Source: a virus. Taken from it: 64,000 nucleotides of DNA. The notes beneath the pieces were generated by a model. It made no database searches and had not been told where the DNA came from. It was given only the letters and a program-made list of their open reading frames with translations. This document shows positions 32,491 through 41,200 of the stretch, one piece after another; positions within the stretch are counted from its first letter, which is position 1, and every line of letters starts with the position of its first letter. The position numbers and the translations under genes are program-made. Location: positions 1 to 64,000 of the IMG/VR virus record IMGVR_UViG_3300050821_012250, one strand, 5' to 3'.

Positions 32491-33188
32491 TTGGCCAATT
32501 CCCCCAACGCATTCCGATACCGCCCCATAATCTCCCCAGCTTTCAGCGCCGTTCCGATCCGCGAAGGCTTGATTGCCTGCAGCACAAACGCGAATGTCTT
32601 GTTGTCATCCTCTTGACAACACAACCTGAAATCCGCCTTGTAGATATTCCGGAAGTCCGACATCGGCGAGAGCTTGCCATCGCACTGGCGGATGTATTCG
32701 GACTGATCCAGGAAGGTCAGCGACTCGAGCGTGATCAGTCGCGTGTGCGACGGATCGCCCCATGCCCACGGCGAATGACGGGAGGGGACGGTCGCGCAGA
32801 GGTAGCCGTTGGGTTTGAGGAGGCGGTAGATTTCGGAGAAATCCCGAAAGAATGAAATGGCGTCGCCCTGCTGGCCCAGATGCTCAAGCACCTCATACGC
32901 GTGAATCTCATCGAATGAGGATTCTTCAAGCATCCCGCCTTCGGATTCGTCATAGGCAACCGCCGTATATCGACCCGGCACGTTGATATCGCGCGGAAAG
33001 CGACAATGGCCCCAAGGGATATTTCTCAAACTGCACAATACATCGGGATTGACATCCGGGTTGTGATCCAACGTCGTCAAACACGCCCAATCATCCAACG
33101 GCCGCGACGGCACCTTCAGCCGCTTGTCGCGCGCGTGGCCGCTTCCGATGAGGAGCTCGCGGTAATTGCTCGCGTGTACCAATGTCAT
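32487..33188 (-). CDS. SAM-dependent methyltransferase-like protein
   Basis: A 233-residue protein from the ATG at 33188. FDEIHAYEVLEHLGQQG matches the post-II DxExxEHL block of type-11 methyltransferases, followed by IYRLLKPNGYLCATVPS and WGDPSHTRLIT. The glycine-rich motif I is weak (LDHNPDVNPDVLCSL region), so SAM binding may be atypical. It is related in pattern to the enzyme at 2947-3543. Substrate unknown. Confidence 0.7.
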   Translation of the reverse strand: MTLVHASNYRELLIGSGHARDKRLKVPSRPLDDWACLTTLDHNPDVNPDVLCSLRNIPWGHCRFPRDINVPGRYTAVAYDESEGGMLEESSFDEIHAYEVLEHLGQQGDAISFFRDFSEIYRLLKPNGYLCATVPSRHSPWAWGDPSHTRLITLESLTFLDQSEYIRQCDGKLSPMSDFRNIYKADFRLCCQEDDNKTFAFVLQAIKPSRIGTALKAGEIMGRYRNALGELAK

Positions 33189-33379
33189 TCCTCTTTTTCT
33201 CGGTACCAAATCGTCACAACTATTGTCTCGTGTGAAACACCGGTAGAGCAAAGTGATGTATGCGTTTTGAAGATTTCTTCATATTGCTCATCAAAAAGCC
33301 ATCGGTTTACATCGCGTTCTAAGACATCCAAGTCATCAGTTCCGACAGCGCATGTCTTCTTGAAAAGTATGATTTTCAT
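33185..33379 (-). CDS. 64-aa protein, unknown
   Basis: An alpha/beta-looking small protein (VLERDVNRWLFDEQYEEIFK, then ETIVVTIWYREKEE). The C-terminal strand followed by acidic residues is reminiscent of small ferredoxin-like proteins. It overlaps the RHH-like gene by 44 nt. Confidence 0.45.
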   Translation of the reverse strand: MKIILFKKTCAVGTDDLDVLERDVNRWLFDEQYEEIFKTHTSLCSTGVSHETIVVTIWYREKEE

Positions 33380-33551
33380 CGGTGATCTCGTTTTGTTTCA
33401 TTCGAACATCATGATCGTACACGAGCGCTTCGATGTATTGGCTCTTGCCTCTATAATCGAATTTGGCAACATTCTCCCTGATCAGGCGCGCAACCTCCGA
33501 ACTTACGAAGACGGAGACCTTTACCTTCTTGGGCTTCGGCTTTTTCGTCAC
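33336..33551 (-). CDS. ribbon-helix-helix-like DNA-binding protein, 71 aa
   Basis: The GTG at 33551 overlaps the terminase stop (GTGA). After a Lys-rich start (KKPKPKKVKVSVFVSSEVAR) the strand-helix-helix pattern VKVSVFVSSEVARLIRENVA then RGKSQYIEALVYDH fits a ribbon-helix-helix fold. It may regulate late genes or act with terminase. Confidence 0.55.
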   Translation of the reverse strand: MTKKPKPKKVKVSVFVSSEVARLIRENVAKFDYRGKSQYIEALVYDHDVRMKQNEITDENHTFQEDMRCRN

Positions 33552-35029
33552 GCCATCCACCCCTGTTCTTGCCCCTGATGAAACACCGACTGCTCCCGCT
33601 TCTCCACGCGCTTCTTCGGCTCGCACTCGGCGCGGGTTTTGGCGATGCGGCGCATCATCATGGCGTAGCGGGTGGCGGCAAGTAAATCGTCGTGTTCTTT
33701 CACGATAATACCGTCTTTGCGGTGATAAAGCTCGAATTCTTCCTGCCATTCACGCAATTCGCGGAAAACCAGCAGTCGGCCGGTCTGGAACCGCTCCAGC
33801 ATTTCACTGATGCCCGCTTCGACGCCGTTGTCGCCGTTCTCAAAGGTCGAGTGCGTCATATGCATCTTGAGTCCGTGAGCTCGGTACATCTGGGCGAGCT
33901 GCGGCTGATCCTTCAAATCGAACTTGCCACCCGACTGCTTGCCGTCGTGCGGCCACGCCCATGGAATCCACTCACCCCAGTGTTTGACGGCGCTTGCAAA
34001 CATCATTGGAGTTTGTTCTCGCTCGCGATGAATGGCGGTTACGTACAATTCATCGGTGTCGCGATTGAAAGCAAGACGCACACCGGCACTTGGATGGTCC
34101 CAGCCGAAATCAATGCCGCAGACTTGCGCCCAATGCTCAGGAATAGGAAAGCTATCGCATAGGATATCATCCAGCTTGATCGGAAATACCGCCCCCGATC
34201 CGCGCGACGGAATTCCTTTCGTACGCGCTTCCATTTCATGCGGTTTGTATGTCGCAATGATCGCTGCCCGATCTTCTGGAGAGAAGTGAGCAGCATCATC
34301 GATCGTCATGTTGATGACAAAACTACCGGGTACCTTGTCGATGATGAATCGACGCACAACCTCGGTAACTCCCATGAGCGGAGTGAATGTCATGAGGACG
34401 GGACCCATACCAACGTTGGTGCGCGTCAATATCTCAGTATAAATTCCGGGATCATCCATTTCTTCATCGCACCAGGCTCCTTGCAAAGTTTCGCCTTGGA
34501 ATTTGGCCCTTCCTTGATTGTAGGCTTTGAATTGGCAGGTTGACTCAGTCCCACTGACGTGTTTGATTTTCACCATATCAACACCATCAGCCACGGATCG
34601 ATTGCGTGATGGCTCGCCAATGATGCAGTCTTTGGGGATCATGCCGGTTCCCCACTGGCCGACACGTCCCAATAGAATACGCTGCGGGTTATCGCGTGTT
34701 GACTCTGCGGTGATTCCCGCAACCCACCATGGACCACCTTTTTCGAAGCGCTTGCCTTCCCACCACTCGGGATAGCGGCCCGTTAAGTGCATCGCGACTT
34801 CGGCGCCTGCAGATAATGTTTTCCCGACCTGGTTCGCCGAGGCCATCAAACGTTCACGATATTTCGCACCAGCGGCATGGAACTCAGCTTGCTTAGGATA
34901 GGGCTGATAGTTCGCGAGTTTATTTGCTGATTCGCGCCGATCCAATTCCCTCGGAATCTCTCTCAGAGCCGTCTCCAACACCTCCGGCGCAATCTGGTCG
35001 AAGATTTCGTCGAGCGCGTCGAAGTTCAA
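33548..35029 (-). CDS. terminase large subunit (TerL)
   Basis: A 493-residue packaging motor subunit. Walker A-like ASANQVGKT lies at residues 63-71, Walker B GAWCDEEM places Asp188 and Glu189 at the catalytic step, and the nuclease domain opens with GIDFGWDH (Asp307) and contains EHDDLLAATRYAMM toward the C-terminus. Length and pattern match P22 gp2-type and related headful terminases (P22 gp2 is 499 residues). It pulls DNA into the prohead through the portal and cuts it. Coupled to the gene upstream by ATGA. Confidence 0.92.
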   Translation of the reverse strand: MNFDALDEIFDQIAPEVLETALREIPRELDRRESANKLANYQPYPKQAEFHAAGAKYRERLMASANQVGKTLSAGAEVAMHLTGRYPEWWEGKRFEKGGPWWVAGITAESTRDNPQRILLGRVGQWGTGMIPKDCIIGEPSRNRSVADGVDMVKIKHVSGTESTCQFKAYNQGRAKFQGETLQGAWCDEEMDDPGIYTEILTRTNVGMGPVLMTFTPLMGVTEVVRRFIIDKVPGSFVINMTIDDAAHFSPEDRAAIIATYKPHEMEARTKGIPSRGSGAVFPIKLDDILCDSFPIPEHWAQVCGIDFGWDHPSAGVRLAFNRDTDELYVTAIHREREQTPMMFASAVKHWGEWIPWAWPHDGKQSGGKFDLKDQPQLAQMYRAHGLKMHMTHSTFENGDNGVEAGISEMLERFQTGRLLVFRELREWQEEFELYHRKDGIIVKEHDDLLAATRYAMMMRRIAKTRAECEPKKRVEKREQSVFHQGQEQGWMA

Positions 35030-35214
35030 GCGAGTCGCTCCGACTCAGACCCTCCGAGATGAATGGTCTTGAGGACATGAGTAACGCCAGCATGTCCAGT
35101 AATGCGCGGACCTCCGGCACAATATAAATATAATGCCGTGGGTATGTTTGATGAATACGAGACGACAAACCAGAAGTTCTTCTGATCGTATCGATAGTGA
35201 GGTTTGATTTTCAC
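35026..35214 (-). CDS. 62-aa protein between terminase genes
   Basis: The GTG at 35214 overlaps the TGA of the upstream gene and the stop overlaps the TerL ATG. The product starts KIKPHYRYDQKNFWFVVSYS and contains LYCAGGPRITGHAGV. No family recognised. Confidence 0.5.
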   Translation of the reverse strand: MKIKPHYRYDQKNFWFVVSYSSNIPTALYLYCAGGPRITGHAGVTHVLKTIHLGGSESERLA

Positions 35215-35432
35215 CGCAACCGCCGCTTCCAATCGCCCGAATAATCGCGCTTCGGTTTGCCGATGCCCTGCGGCCAATAGGTTTGCGACAGCAAATAATC
35301 GCGCGTCTCGATCAATAGCTCGCGTACCGCATCGTGATTCGCCAGTTCAGGATTGAACAAACCACCGCTGGCCAGGTATCCGGTGATGCGGTCGATCAGG
35401 CGATCGCGTTGGTCGGAGGGTTTGGCGGTCAC
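35211..35432 (-). CDS. 73-aa conserved-looking phage protein near terminase
   Basis: RITGYLASGGLFNPELANHD then AVRELLIETRDYLL is a pattern often seen in small phage proteins adjacent to terminase genes (GGLFNPE..D...V..LL...R). The exact role is unknown. Confidence 0.6.
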   Translation of the reverse strand: MTAKPSDQRDRLIDRITGYLASGGLFNPELANHDAVRELLIETRDYLLSQTYWPQGIGKPKRDYSGDWKRRLR

Positions 35433-35905
35433 GGCGCCGATTCCGGCTTCACCGCCTCAACCGGCACCAGGTCGATCGCCTGCGCCCGTTTTCGCGTAAC
35501 GTAGCTTTGTGCGACGGCCATCAGCAATCGCAATGCATCGCTATCCAGCTCGTCCAAGGCATTCGCCACCTCGAGCTCGCGCGGACAGAGTTTCACGATT
35601 GCGCCGACATAAGCGCGAGGATCTTCCTTGCAGAGCCGATCGATCGCGTCAACGCCGTGTTTTTCGAAGTGGGTCGACAGAGCGCTCAGGAAGTCGCCGG
35701 TAAGGCGACGACGCGCACCCTTGGCTTGACCTCCAGGATTACCTGATTTGCCCGGCTGAAACAGCCAAGGACGATTTGGTCGGGGATTTTCGACAGATTC
35801 GGAAATGCTCACTGAAAAAATCTGCTGCTGTGAAGTAGCCGAAGGCGCGTATAGCACATCCGAAGCGGGAACGGAAGCAAAAAGAGGATTTCGAAGCCGC
35901 GTCAC
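35429..35905 (-). CDS. putative terminase small subunit (DUF5681-like)
   Basis: A 158-residue product taken from the GTG at 35905, which has GGGAGG six nt upstream; the frame is open further but that part crosses the promoter-like tract. Residues 50-70 (FQPGKSGNPGGQAKGARRRL) carry the SGNPGGxxKG signature of DUF5681 proteins, found beside large terminases. The remainder is helical. It probably recognises the packaging site on phage DNA; assignment relies on position and the signature. Confidence 0.65.
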   Translation of the reverse strand: MTRLRNPLFASVPASDVLYAPSATSQQQIFSVSISESVENPRPNRPWLFQPGKSGNPGGQAKGARRRLTGDFLSALSTHFEKHGVDAIDRLCKEDPRAYVGAIVKLCPRELEVANALDELDSDALRLLMAVAQSYVTRKRAQAIDLVPVEAVKPESAP

Positions 35906-35914
35906 TCCCAACCT

Positions 35915-36081
35915 CCCAACCTCCCAACCAAAAATCGATTTTCTAAAAGTTCCCCGTTTTTCTACCCCTCTATATAATACTAATAGGTTGGTAAGGTTGG
36001 TATATATATAAAGAAGGGGGGATACAATCAATGACTTACGCGTTCCCAACGCGATGGTAATCCGTTGGGAATGATGGTAAT
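35915..36081. promoter_or_regulatory. repeat-rich AT-rich control region upstream of the terminase genes
   Basis: Contains (1) CCAACC-type direct repeats at about 35915-35935 and complementary GGTTGG repeats at about 35986-36000; (2) an AT tract TATATAATACTAATAGG then TATATATATAAAG that offers promoter -10 boxes on both strands, with a minus-strand TTGTAT -35-like box near 36025; (3) an inverted repeat TTCCCAAC (36043-36050) with GTTGGGAA (36064-36071); (4) ATGGTAATC twice, at 36054-36062 and 36073-36081, the second overlapping the VapE gene stop. Could be the leftward late promoter with operator, a pac site, or an origin beside the primase gene. Confidence 0.5.
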
Positions 36082-38339
36082 CACAGCTCAACCTCTCTGA
36101 TCTTGATGTATTTCCAGCCATCACTGCGCCGCTTGCGCTCCCATTTAAGTGCCTGCAGGGCACTCGCAACACGCATCTGATCACCGCGACTCCAGCGTCC
36201 TTCTTCGATGCGCAGCGCCTCAGTCAAAATCCTCGAAACGGTCAATTCTTCGAGCGGTTGTTTTCTCAAATACCATTCGTTTTTTTGCAGTGGATCGCTT
36301 GACCGCTCGTGCGTAATGAATTTCTCAATCAGTTCCTCCCAGGCATCCCGATCGCGGCGAGATTCCTGCTGAGCACGCGCCTCAACGCGTGGTACATCCC
36401 ACCAGATTTCGCCGCGCTTGAATCGCTCTACCGCTTCCGCAAAGAGCATTGATTTCGATTTTTCCAGCCATTCCAGATCAATCGTCGTGCAGCGGATCGG
36501 CCAGAAACGCCGTGCTCCAGTATCGCTGGCATTCCAATTATCGCGATTGGTGGTGCCCGCAAAAACGCATGTACGTGGATGATCCTCCGCTCGGCGCCCA
36601 TAGGATTCCCGATAACGATCGACCTGGCATGAAATAACACCTTTCAGACGATCGACATCCGCTTTACGGAAGGCATGAAGTTCAGATATTTCGACCAGGG
36701 CCTTTCCCTGGATGGATTGATAAAAATCCTTTGTTGTGATGGATTCGTGGCATTCCGCAAACCAGGGTGATCCGATGAGCGCGAGTGCTGATGATTTGCC
36801 CAATTCTTCCTTGCCTTCGAACACGGGCAATGCATCAACTTTTGCTCCGGGTTTGAAAATTCGCGCAACGAGGCCGACAAGCCAGCAGCGCCCTACCGCG
36901 CCGGTGTATTCGTCATACTCGGCACCGAATCCATCTGACATTAGATGGGCCAGCCGTTCCGTCCCATCCCATTCCAGAGAATCAAGCCATTCGCGCGGCT
37001 CATTGCGGATATTTGATTCCGCGACCGCTTGGACGGCATGGCGGACTGGCTCAATAGTAAGTTTCGGAATATCGAGTTTCTGCTGAATCCAGATGAGCGC
37101 GCGAATATCGTCGCCATCGGTCCATTCACGTCTGGAATCGGCAGTTGCGCGAAAAAAGGTGCGCCGGTGAAACTCATCAAACCATATTTTACCGGCAAAT
37201 TCTGGATGCCCTTTCAGGATGGCCGTGACATTTACAACATTGGTATACGGGGTTTGATTACCGGTCTTCTGCAATCCAAGTTTGTCCCACCACGCATAAG
37301 CGGAGCCATCATCCTCTATCATTCCGGTTTCGGACACGGTAGCGCCCGCTGCCCTCAAGGGCTGCGCTCGTGTAGAGGCTTTTACCGCCGGTTGCCGGGC
37401 TCCCTCTTGAATTACTCCATCCTCGTCGACGACAAATGGAGTATTATCTTGAACAGGAGGAGAAACTTTTCTGCGGGATTCTCCATACTTACGGACAGCT
37501 GTTTCTGCATATCCCCCTACACGCTCGCTGAAGTTGACTCCGTCCGCGTTGAGGGAATTCGGTCCAAGCAATTCTCCAAGAAGGGCGGCGATATCCCCAG
37601 CCGTCATTCCTTTGGCTGCGAGTCGTGAGCTTAAAGAAAGGCAACTCTGATGCCGATCGTGCCCCTCCTGGATATTTCGCCGGAGCTGCTCATCCGTGGT
37701 CTCATCCCGCGCATGCGTGCCGTTAGCCTTGAATCCAGCGTAATACTGTGGCTCGAGGTCAACGGCCTGATCGACGCACCGACCCTCGATCTGATACACC
37801 TGATAGTTAGCGCCGCGGACCCGGCCGATATAGAAGGATTGACTGAGCGTGAAGGATTCCCGACTTGCGATGCCCCCCAAGGCCCGATTGGCGCGCGCCA
37901 GATACTCACCCCGCTTCTCCGGTGGGGCGGCCTCCGAAAACGGCAGAATGGCGCGCCAGCGAGGCTTGGCGGGAATATGAGACGGTGATGTGTAGATCAC
38001 GGCGCGCAAGCGAGCCGCCTCCAGCATAGCTGCCCCGCGTTCAGGCGAAATCAGCTCACCGTCATAATCCAGCTCCGCTCCGTAAGCGCGCACCACGTTG
38101 GCGGCGTGCCGCAGGATGGGTTGCTTGGCGCTGTTACTGAGCAGTTCCCCATATTCGCAGAGACTGACCAGCGGACAATGCGCCTTGTCTGGGTAAGCTT
38201 CGCTGGCGCGGATCCTCGTTACCAATTCCTGCCATTCTACATCGGACCGATCAATCTTCGTCTTGGGCCATACGTCGGGGAAAAGTGTATAACTGATCAA
38301 CAACTGACCAGTATCAGCGCTGTTCTGTGAAATCTCCAT
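36081..38339 (-). CDS. primase-helicase: prim-pol-like N-terminus and VapE-type helicase
   Basis: A 752-residue replication protein. Residues about 90-135 (DYDGELIS, then YTSPSHIPAKPRWRAILPF) match archaeo-eukaryotic primase-like domains; residues about 330-460 are a linker with a Zn-free lid; residues 440-700 are the virulence-associated E family helicase, with EWLDSLEWDGTERL, a P-loop EGKEELGKSS (508-517), a Walker B-like EISELHAF and CVFAGTTN. Acts at the replication fork as primase and SF3-like helicase. It lies next to the repeat-rich region at 36.0 kb, consistent with an origin there. Confidence 0.85.
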   Translation of the reverse strand: MEISQNSADTGQLLISYTLFPDVWPKTKIDRSDVEWQELVTRIRASEAYPDKAHCPLVSLCEYGELLSNSAKQPILRHAANVVRAYGAELDYDGELISPERGAAMLEAARLRAVIYTSPSHIPAKPRWRAILPFSEAAPPEKRGEYLARANRALGGIASRESFTLSQSFYIGRVRGANYQVYQIEGRCVDQAVDLEPQYYAGFKANGTHARDETTDEQLRRNIQEGHDRHQSCLSLSSRLAAKGMTAGDIAALLGELLGPNSLNADGVNFSERVGGYAETAVRKYGESRRKVSPPVQDNTPFVVDEDGVIQEGARQPAVKASTRAQPLRAAGATVSETGMIEDDGSAYAWWDKLGLQKTGNQTPYTNVVNVTAILKGHPEFAGKIWFDEFHRRTFFRATADSRREWTDGDDIRALIWIQQKLDIPKLTIEPVRHAVQAVAESNIRNEPREWLDSLEWDGTERLAHLMSDGFGAEYDEYTGAVGRCWLVGLVARIFKPGAKVDALPVFEGKEELGKSSALALIGSPWFAECHESITTKDFYQSIQGKALVEISELHAFRKADVDRLKGVISCQVDRYRESYGRRAEDHPRTCVFAGTTNRDNWNASDTGARRFWPIRCTTIDLEWLEKSKSMLFAEAVERFKRGEIWWDVPRVEARAQQESRRDRDAWEELIEKFITHERSSDPLQKNEWYLRKQPLEELTVSRILTEALRIEEGRWSRGDQMRVASALQALKWERKRRSDGWKYIKIREVEL

Positions 38340-38341
38340 CG

Positions 38342-38572
38342 CTATCCTTCAGCGACAGAGTTTTCCATTTGAACGCGTTCAAATCGCTCACCGACTCGGA
38401 GCTCCAACTCCAGGAGACGTAGCATGGCCTCCGGAATCGTATTGATGCCGGCATGCCAGGATTTGACGTAGACAGGGTTTCGGTAGAGAATGCGGCCGAC
38501 TTCGGGCGGAGTGAGCTTATGAGAGTGCATAAGCTGCCGTAGCCGCTGAGTGCGGCCATCGAATCTGGACAT
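38342..38572 (-). CDS. small helix-turn-helix protein, 76 aa
   Basis: Residues 5-50 (RTQRLRQLMHSHKLTPPEVG then YRNPVYVKSWHAGINTIPEA) have the spacing of a Xre-like helix-turn-helix. It directly precedes the primase-helicase gene and could control it. No C-terminal domain. Confidence 0.55.
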   Translation of the reverse strand: MSRFDGRTQRLRQLMHSHKLTPPEVGRILYRNPVYVKSWHAGINTIPEAMLRLLELELRVGERFERVQMENSVAEG

Positions 38573-38660
38573 GAGACCCCCGGAACGGGTTAGACTTTCT
38601 GCTTAGCTAGCGAATCTAGCGCTAACGGGGGCGTCGCACAAGGGGATGTGACAGATTTCT

Positions 38661-38801
38661 TTAGCCCTCCGGATTGGAATCCTCCGGTGCCCCTGTATCG
38701 CCGCTGTAAACCCACGGACAGGGCTCCTGCAAGCACTTCTCCGCAATACCGAGGGCCTCGCAGCGCATGGAGCACAACGCGCAGGGCGCGAGGTCATTCA
38801 T
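38661..38801 (-). CDS. small Cys-rich protein, 46 aa
   Basis: MNDLAPCALCSMRCEALGIA then CLQEPCPWVY: five to six Cys in the first 30 residues suggest a metal site. The ATG overlaps the preceding stop. Two other frames here are open but less protein-like. Confidence 0.5.
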   Translation of the reverse strand: MNDLAPCALCSMRCEALGIAEKCLQEPCPWVYSGDTGAPEDSNPEG

Positions 38802-38988
38802 GGTTTGCGGAGAATCCGCAATCATCACTCTCCTCCACCCTCCACTTCTTCACCGCCAACTCCACCCACACGTTCTGACCTTGGCTCGGCGCCACCAGGT
38901 TATGTTTGCGCGTGAATTTCTTGCGGTATTCGCGAAAGCAGGCTTTGTCGTGGCGCACGGGGAGGTTGTGGGCGGCGCAGAGGATCAC
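38794..38988 (-). CDS. 64-aa protein, unknown
   Basis: The GTG at 38988 overlaps the upstream TGA. Product is basic with KACFREYRKKFTRKHNLV and Trp-rich C-terminal part. No family recognised. Confidence 0.5.
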   Translation of the reverse strand: MILCAAHNLPVRHDKACFREYRKKFTRKHNLVAPSQGQNVWVELAVKKWRVEESDDCGFSANHE

Positions 38989-39242
38989 GACTTCTCCTCC
39001 AACTGCCGCCATAAATGCTTCTCCACCACATCGGCCAGATGCAGATTATCAGCCCACTGATTATCCCCGTGCCGCGCGCAAACCTGGCGCAGAATGGCCA
39101 CCGTCCGCTCGCGCTCGCTGATCCAACTCATTCGCGAGACCTCTTCCGAATCGTAGCCGAGCTCCTTGACGCACTGCTCGAGCAGCTTCACCCAGACACG
39201 CCGCTCGCCGCAGAGATAGGCTTCTTCTTCTGACTCGGTCAT
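38985..39242 (-). CDS. 85-aa acidic helical protein
   Basis: Start at MTESEEEAYLCGERRVWVKL, ATG overlapping the upstream stop. Fully helical, ends WRQLEEKS. Function unknown. Confidence 0.5.
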   Translation of the reverse strand: MTESEEEAYLCGERRVWVKLLEQCVKELGYDSEEVSRMSWISERERTVAILRQVCARHGDNQWADNLHLADVVEKHLWRQLEEKS

Positions 39243-39418
39243 TTTTTCTCCACGATATTTCGCAACTCCAACACATTCTCCAGTGCCGGACTCCGCCACT
39301 CCTCCCGACATCCCCGGAATTCGCCCACTGCCGCCATATCCACGGCCGCGAGCTGCATTTTCAGCGTCTCGACCTCGAGGCGCAGACGTTTGAGCTCGGT
39401 CCAAGGCCAGATGCTCAT
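39239..39418 (-). CDS. 59-aa protein with coiled-coil start
   Basis: MSIWPWTELKRLRLEVETLK gives an amphipathic helix near a Trp-rich start, possibly membrane-peripheral. Coupled by ATGA on both sides. Confidence 0.45.
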   Translation of the reverse strand: MSIWPWTELKRLRLEVETLKMQLAAVDMAAVGEFRGCREEWRSPALENVLELRNIVEKK

Positions 39419-39618
39419 ACTTTCTTCTCCCTGCGCATACCGACCGGCCACAAATCCAACGTAATGTACCGCGTCACGCACCGCGCTGCCTCAGTCGCAT
39501 CGGCGAAAGTGGCCACCCAGGACTGTCCGTCATCGCCGCCGACAATCTGATGTTCACCTTCGGCGACTTGGATCACGCGCAGCGATTGCGGATCGACGTG
39601 AGTAAAGGGAGCGCTCAT
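39415..39618 (-). CDS. 67-aa protein, unknown
   Basis: A small alpha/beta-looking protein (LRVIQVAEGEHQIVGGDDGQ, then VATFADATEAARCVTRYI). Coupled at both ends. Function unknown. Confidence 0.5.
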   Translation of the reverse strand: MSAPFTHVDPQSLRVIQVAEGEHQIVGGDDGQSWVATFADATEAARCVTRYITLDLWPVGMRREKKV

Positions 39619-39785
39619 GATGATTTCTTCTCTGCTTTCTGCTTCTCCCTGATCCGCTGTTCGCTCATTCTGTCGGCGAACAGCCCGATCGTGTTGGCCA
39701 TTTCCAACAATCGCTCTCCCTGGCGCTGCAGATCCCGCGCGACCGCGTAATAGGATTCAATCAAGGCGCTGACTTCATCGTCCAT
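39615..39785 (-). CDS. 56-aa helical protein
   Basis: MDDEVSALIESYYAVARDLQ then a basic helix ending KKSS. ATG at 39785-39783, TGA at 39617-39615, both overlapping neighbours. Likely a small coiled-coil protein. Confidence 0.5.
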   Translation of the reverse strand: MDDEVSALIESYYAVARDLQRQGERLLEMANTIGLFADRMSEQRIREKQKAEKKSS

Positions 39786-39963
39786 AGCGTGCCTCGTACC
39801 GTACTTTTTCCAAACGACTGAATGCCCAGTCGATCGACAGCGTCAACGTACCTCCTATCAAACACCATACAACACGCTCAAGCGGTACCGGATGACCGAT
39901 TGGAATGTAGTGAGCCAATACCAGTCCGACCATGAATCCGATCCAAACAACAGTGCGTCTCAT
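39775..39963 (-). CDS. small membrane protein, 62 aa
   Basis: From the ATG at 39963 (MRRTVVWIGFMVGLVLAHYI); two hydrophobic stretches (residues 4-20 and about 31-48) flanked by charged residues suggest a two-pass inner-membrane protein. Holin-like size and topology, but no lysis genes adjoin it. Confidence 0.5.
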   Translation of the reverse strand: MRRTVVWIGFMVGLVLAHYIPIGHPVPLERVVWCLIGGTLTLSIDWAFSRLEKVRYEARYGR

Positions 39964-40238
39964 ACGGTTTCCTCCACCGGTATATCGTCGAGTCGACAGA
40001 ATCTGACCCAGTCCTGCGGCGGCCGCTTCTTGCGCAGACAAACGGCTCCCACATCAAACCGGCGCCCATCGAAAGTGCGAATCCAATATCCAACGCCACC
40101 GACATAGTCGAGAGAGTGCGTAGGCAGGCTATCCACAGTCACATCTGTGCCGAAATATCTATCCGATTTCGAATCATGCCAGTCAGCCTTATCATAAGGC
40201 TCCAATCGCGCGATTTCTCCGATATGAAACTGCGGCAT
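39960..40238 (-). CDS. 92-aa protein, unknown
   Basis: From the ATG at 40238 (MPQFHIGEIARLEPYDKADW) that overlaps the upstream TGA. Beta-rich with WIRTFDGRRFDVGAVCLRKK; may be an SH3-like barrel. Function unknown. Confidence 0.5.
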   Translation of the reverse strand: MPQFHIGEIARLEPYDKADWHDSKSDRYFGTDVTVDSLPTHSLDYVGGVGYWIRTFDGRRFDVGAVCLRKKRPPQDWVRFCRLDDIPVEETV

Positions 40239-40462
40239 CACGACTTTCGATTCCAATAGGTTTCAACGAGCACGGCAAAAACAGCGGCAAACCCGACTAT
40301 CAGACAAATGAAAAGTCCCACTGCAACCAGACTCCAGAACGGCGCGAATATCCACCACCAGGACCAATCAATAACGCCACAGAGTTTTGATAATGCGGCA
40401 ATCATGCTCAGGAGAATGAGCAGACCGAGCCCGCGAGCAGGAAGGGGATTTCGCGGCTTCAT
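40238..40462 (-). CDS. two-pass membrane protein, 74 aa
   Basis: From MKPRNPLPARGLGLLILLSM at 40462; hydrophobic segments at about residues 11-30 and 34-65 with a WSWWWIF stretch between. Topology would fit a holin, but this is not supported by neighbours. Confidence 0.5.
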   Translation of the reverse strand: MKPRNPLPARGLGLLILLSMIAALSKLCGVIDWSWWWIFAPFWSLVAVGLFICLIVGFAAVFAVLVETYWNRKS

Positions 40463-40484
40463 CGTTCGAATTCCGCCGAATCGA

Positions 40485-40754
40485 TCATCCATTGCAAACG
40501 CTCCTTGGTAGCCGCGTAAAATCGCGTACCAACGTCCCGACCGATTCGGCCTCATATGCCACGCCAGAATTATAGAGCGGTCCATACGCCGTCTCCAGCG
40601 CTTCAAAATCCGGATAGGCGAGCTTCTTGAGGAGTGAATAGATTACCGTCCATTCCGCGAAACTGAGAACGCCATCACACGGCACCTCGAATGCGGGAAT
40701 GGCGAACCGCTGATTGATGCGCTCGAGGTCGATCGACAGAGGCTTGGATTTCAT
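40485..40754 (-). CDS. 89-aa protein, unknown
   Basis: Mostly helical (LERINQRFAIPAFEVPCDG, LSFAEWTVIYSLLKKLAYP). No family recognised; spacing to neighbours is small and same-strand. Confidence 0.5.
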   Translation of the reverse strand: MKSKPLSIDLERINQRFAIPAFEVPCDGVLSFAEWTVIYSLLKKLAYPDFEALETAYGPLYNSGVAYEAESVGTLVRDFTRLPRSVCNG

Positions 40755-40795
40755 GGCGCGTCTCCGTGATAGAGTGCGCGGACGTTAACATGAAA

Positions 40796-41200
40796 TTATT
40801 TGAATTGCACCTTGGACTGCGGATTGTCATCACGATAATGCAGGATGACCAGACCGGTACTCTCAACGCGCAATCCCCGCGCGATATCCCGCAATTGTCG
40901 CTGCCGCTGCGTGATGGGCAGCAGATTCTGCGGCGTGCAGACGGTGCAATAATACTGCTGGTACCAGCGCTCTCCGATGCGCGGGTCCATAATCACCACC
41001 GTACGCTCGGACAGGACCTCACATTCGATCGGCCATGTAAGCCCGACCTTCTCCAGTGCCTCCAGATTCTCATGATTGAAATTCAGGACGCGACGCCAGA
41101 GTCCGTCATCGCATTTCACATCGAAGCAGTTGCCGTGCTCGTGCGGAGGTTCGCCATAGACACCAACAAGGGTAACGCTGCCGATTTCAAGGGCTTTCAT
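40796..41200 (-). CDS. 134-aa protein, unknown
   Basis: From MKALEIGSVTLVGVYGEPPH at 41200. GNCFDVKCDDGLWRRVLNFN and CTVCTPQNLLPI include scattered Cys and His; overall beta-rich. No family recognised. Confidence 0.5.
   Translation of the reverse strand: MKALEIGSVTLVGVYGEPPHEHGNCFDVKCDDGLWRRVLNFNHENLEALEKVGLTWPIECEVLSERTVVIMDPRIGERWYQQYYCTVCTPQNLLPITQRQRQLRDIARGLRVESTGLVILHYRDDNPQSKVQFK

Noticed and set aside
35429-36184. A 251-residue terminase small subunit
   Set aside because: The first 90 codons cross the primase gene end and the AT-rich control tract and do not look like protein; a GTG with GGGAGG at 35905 is better.
39775-40462. Holin pair and lysis cassette
   Set aside because: Two small membrane proteins are present, but no endolysin or spanin is near them, so a lysis role is not supported.
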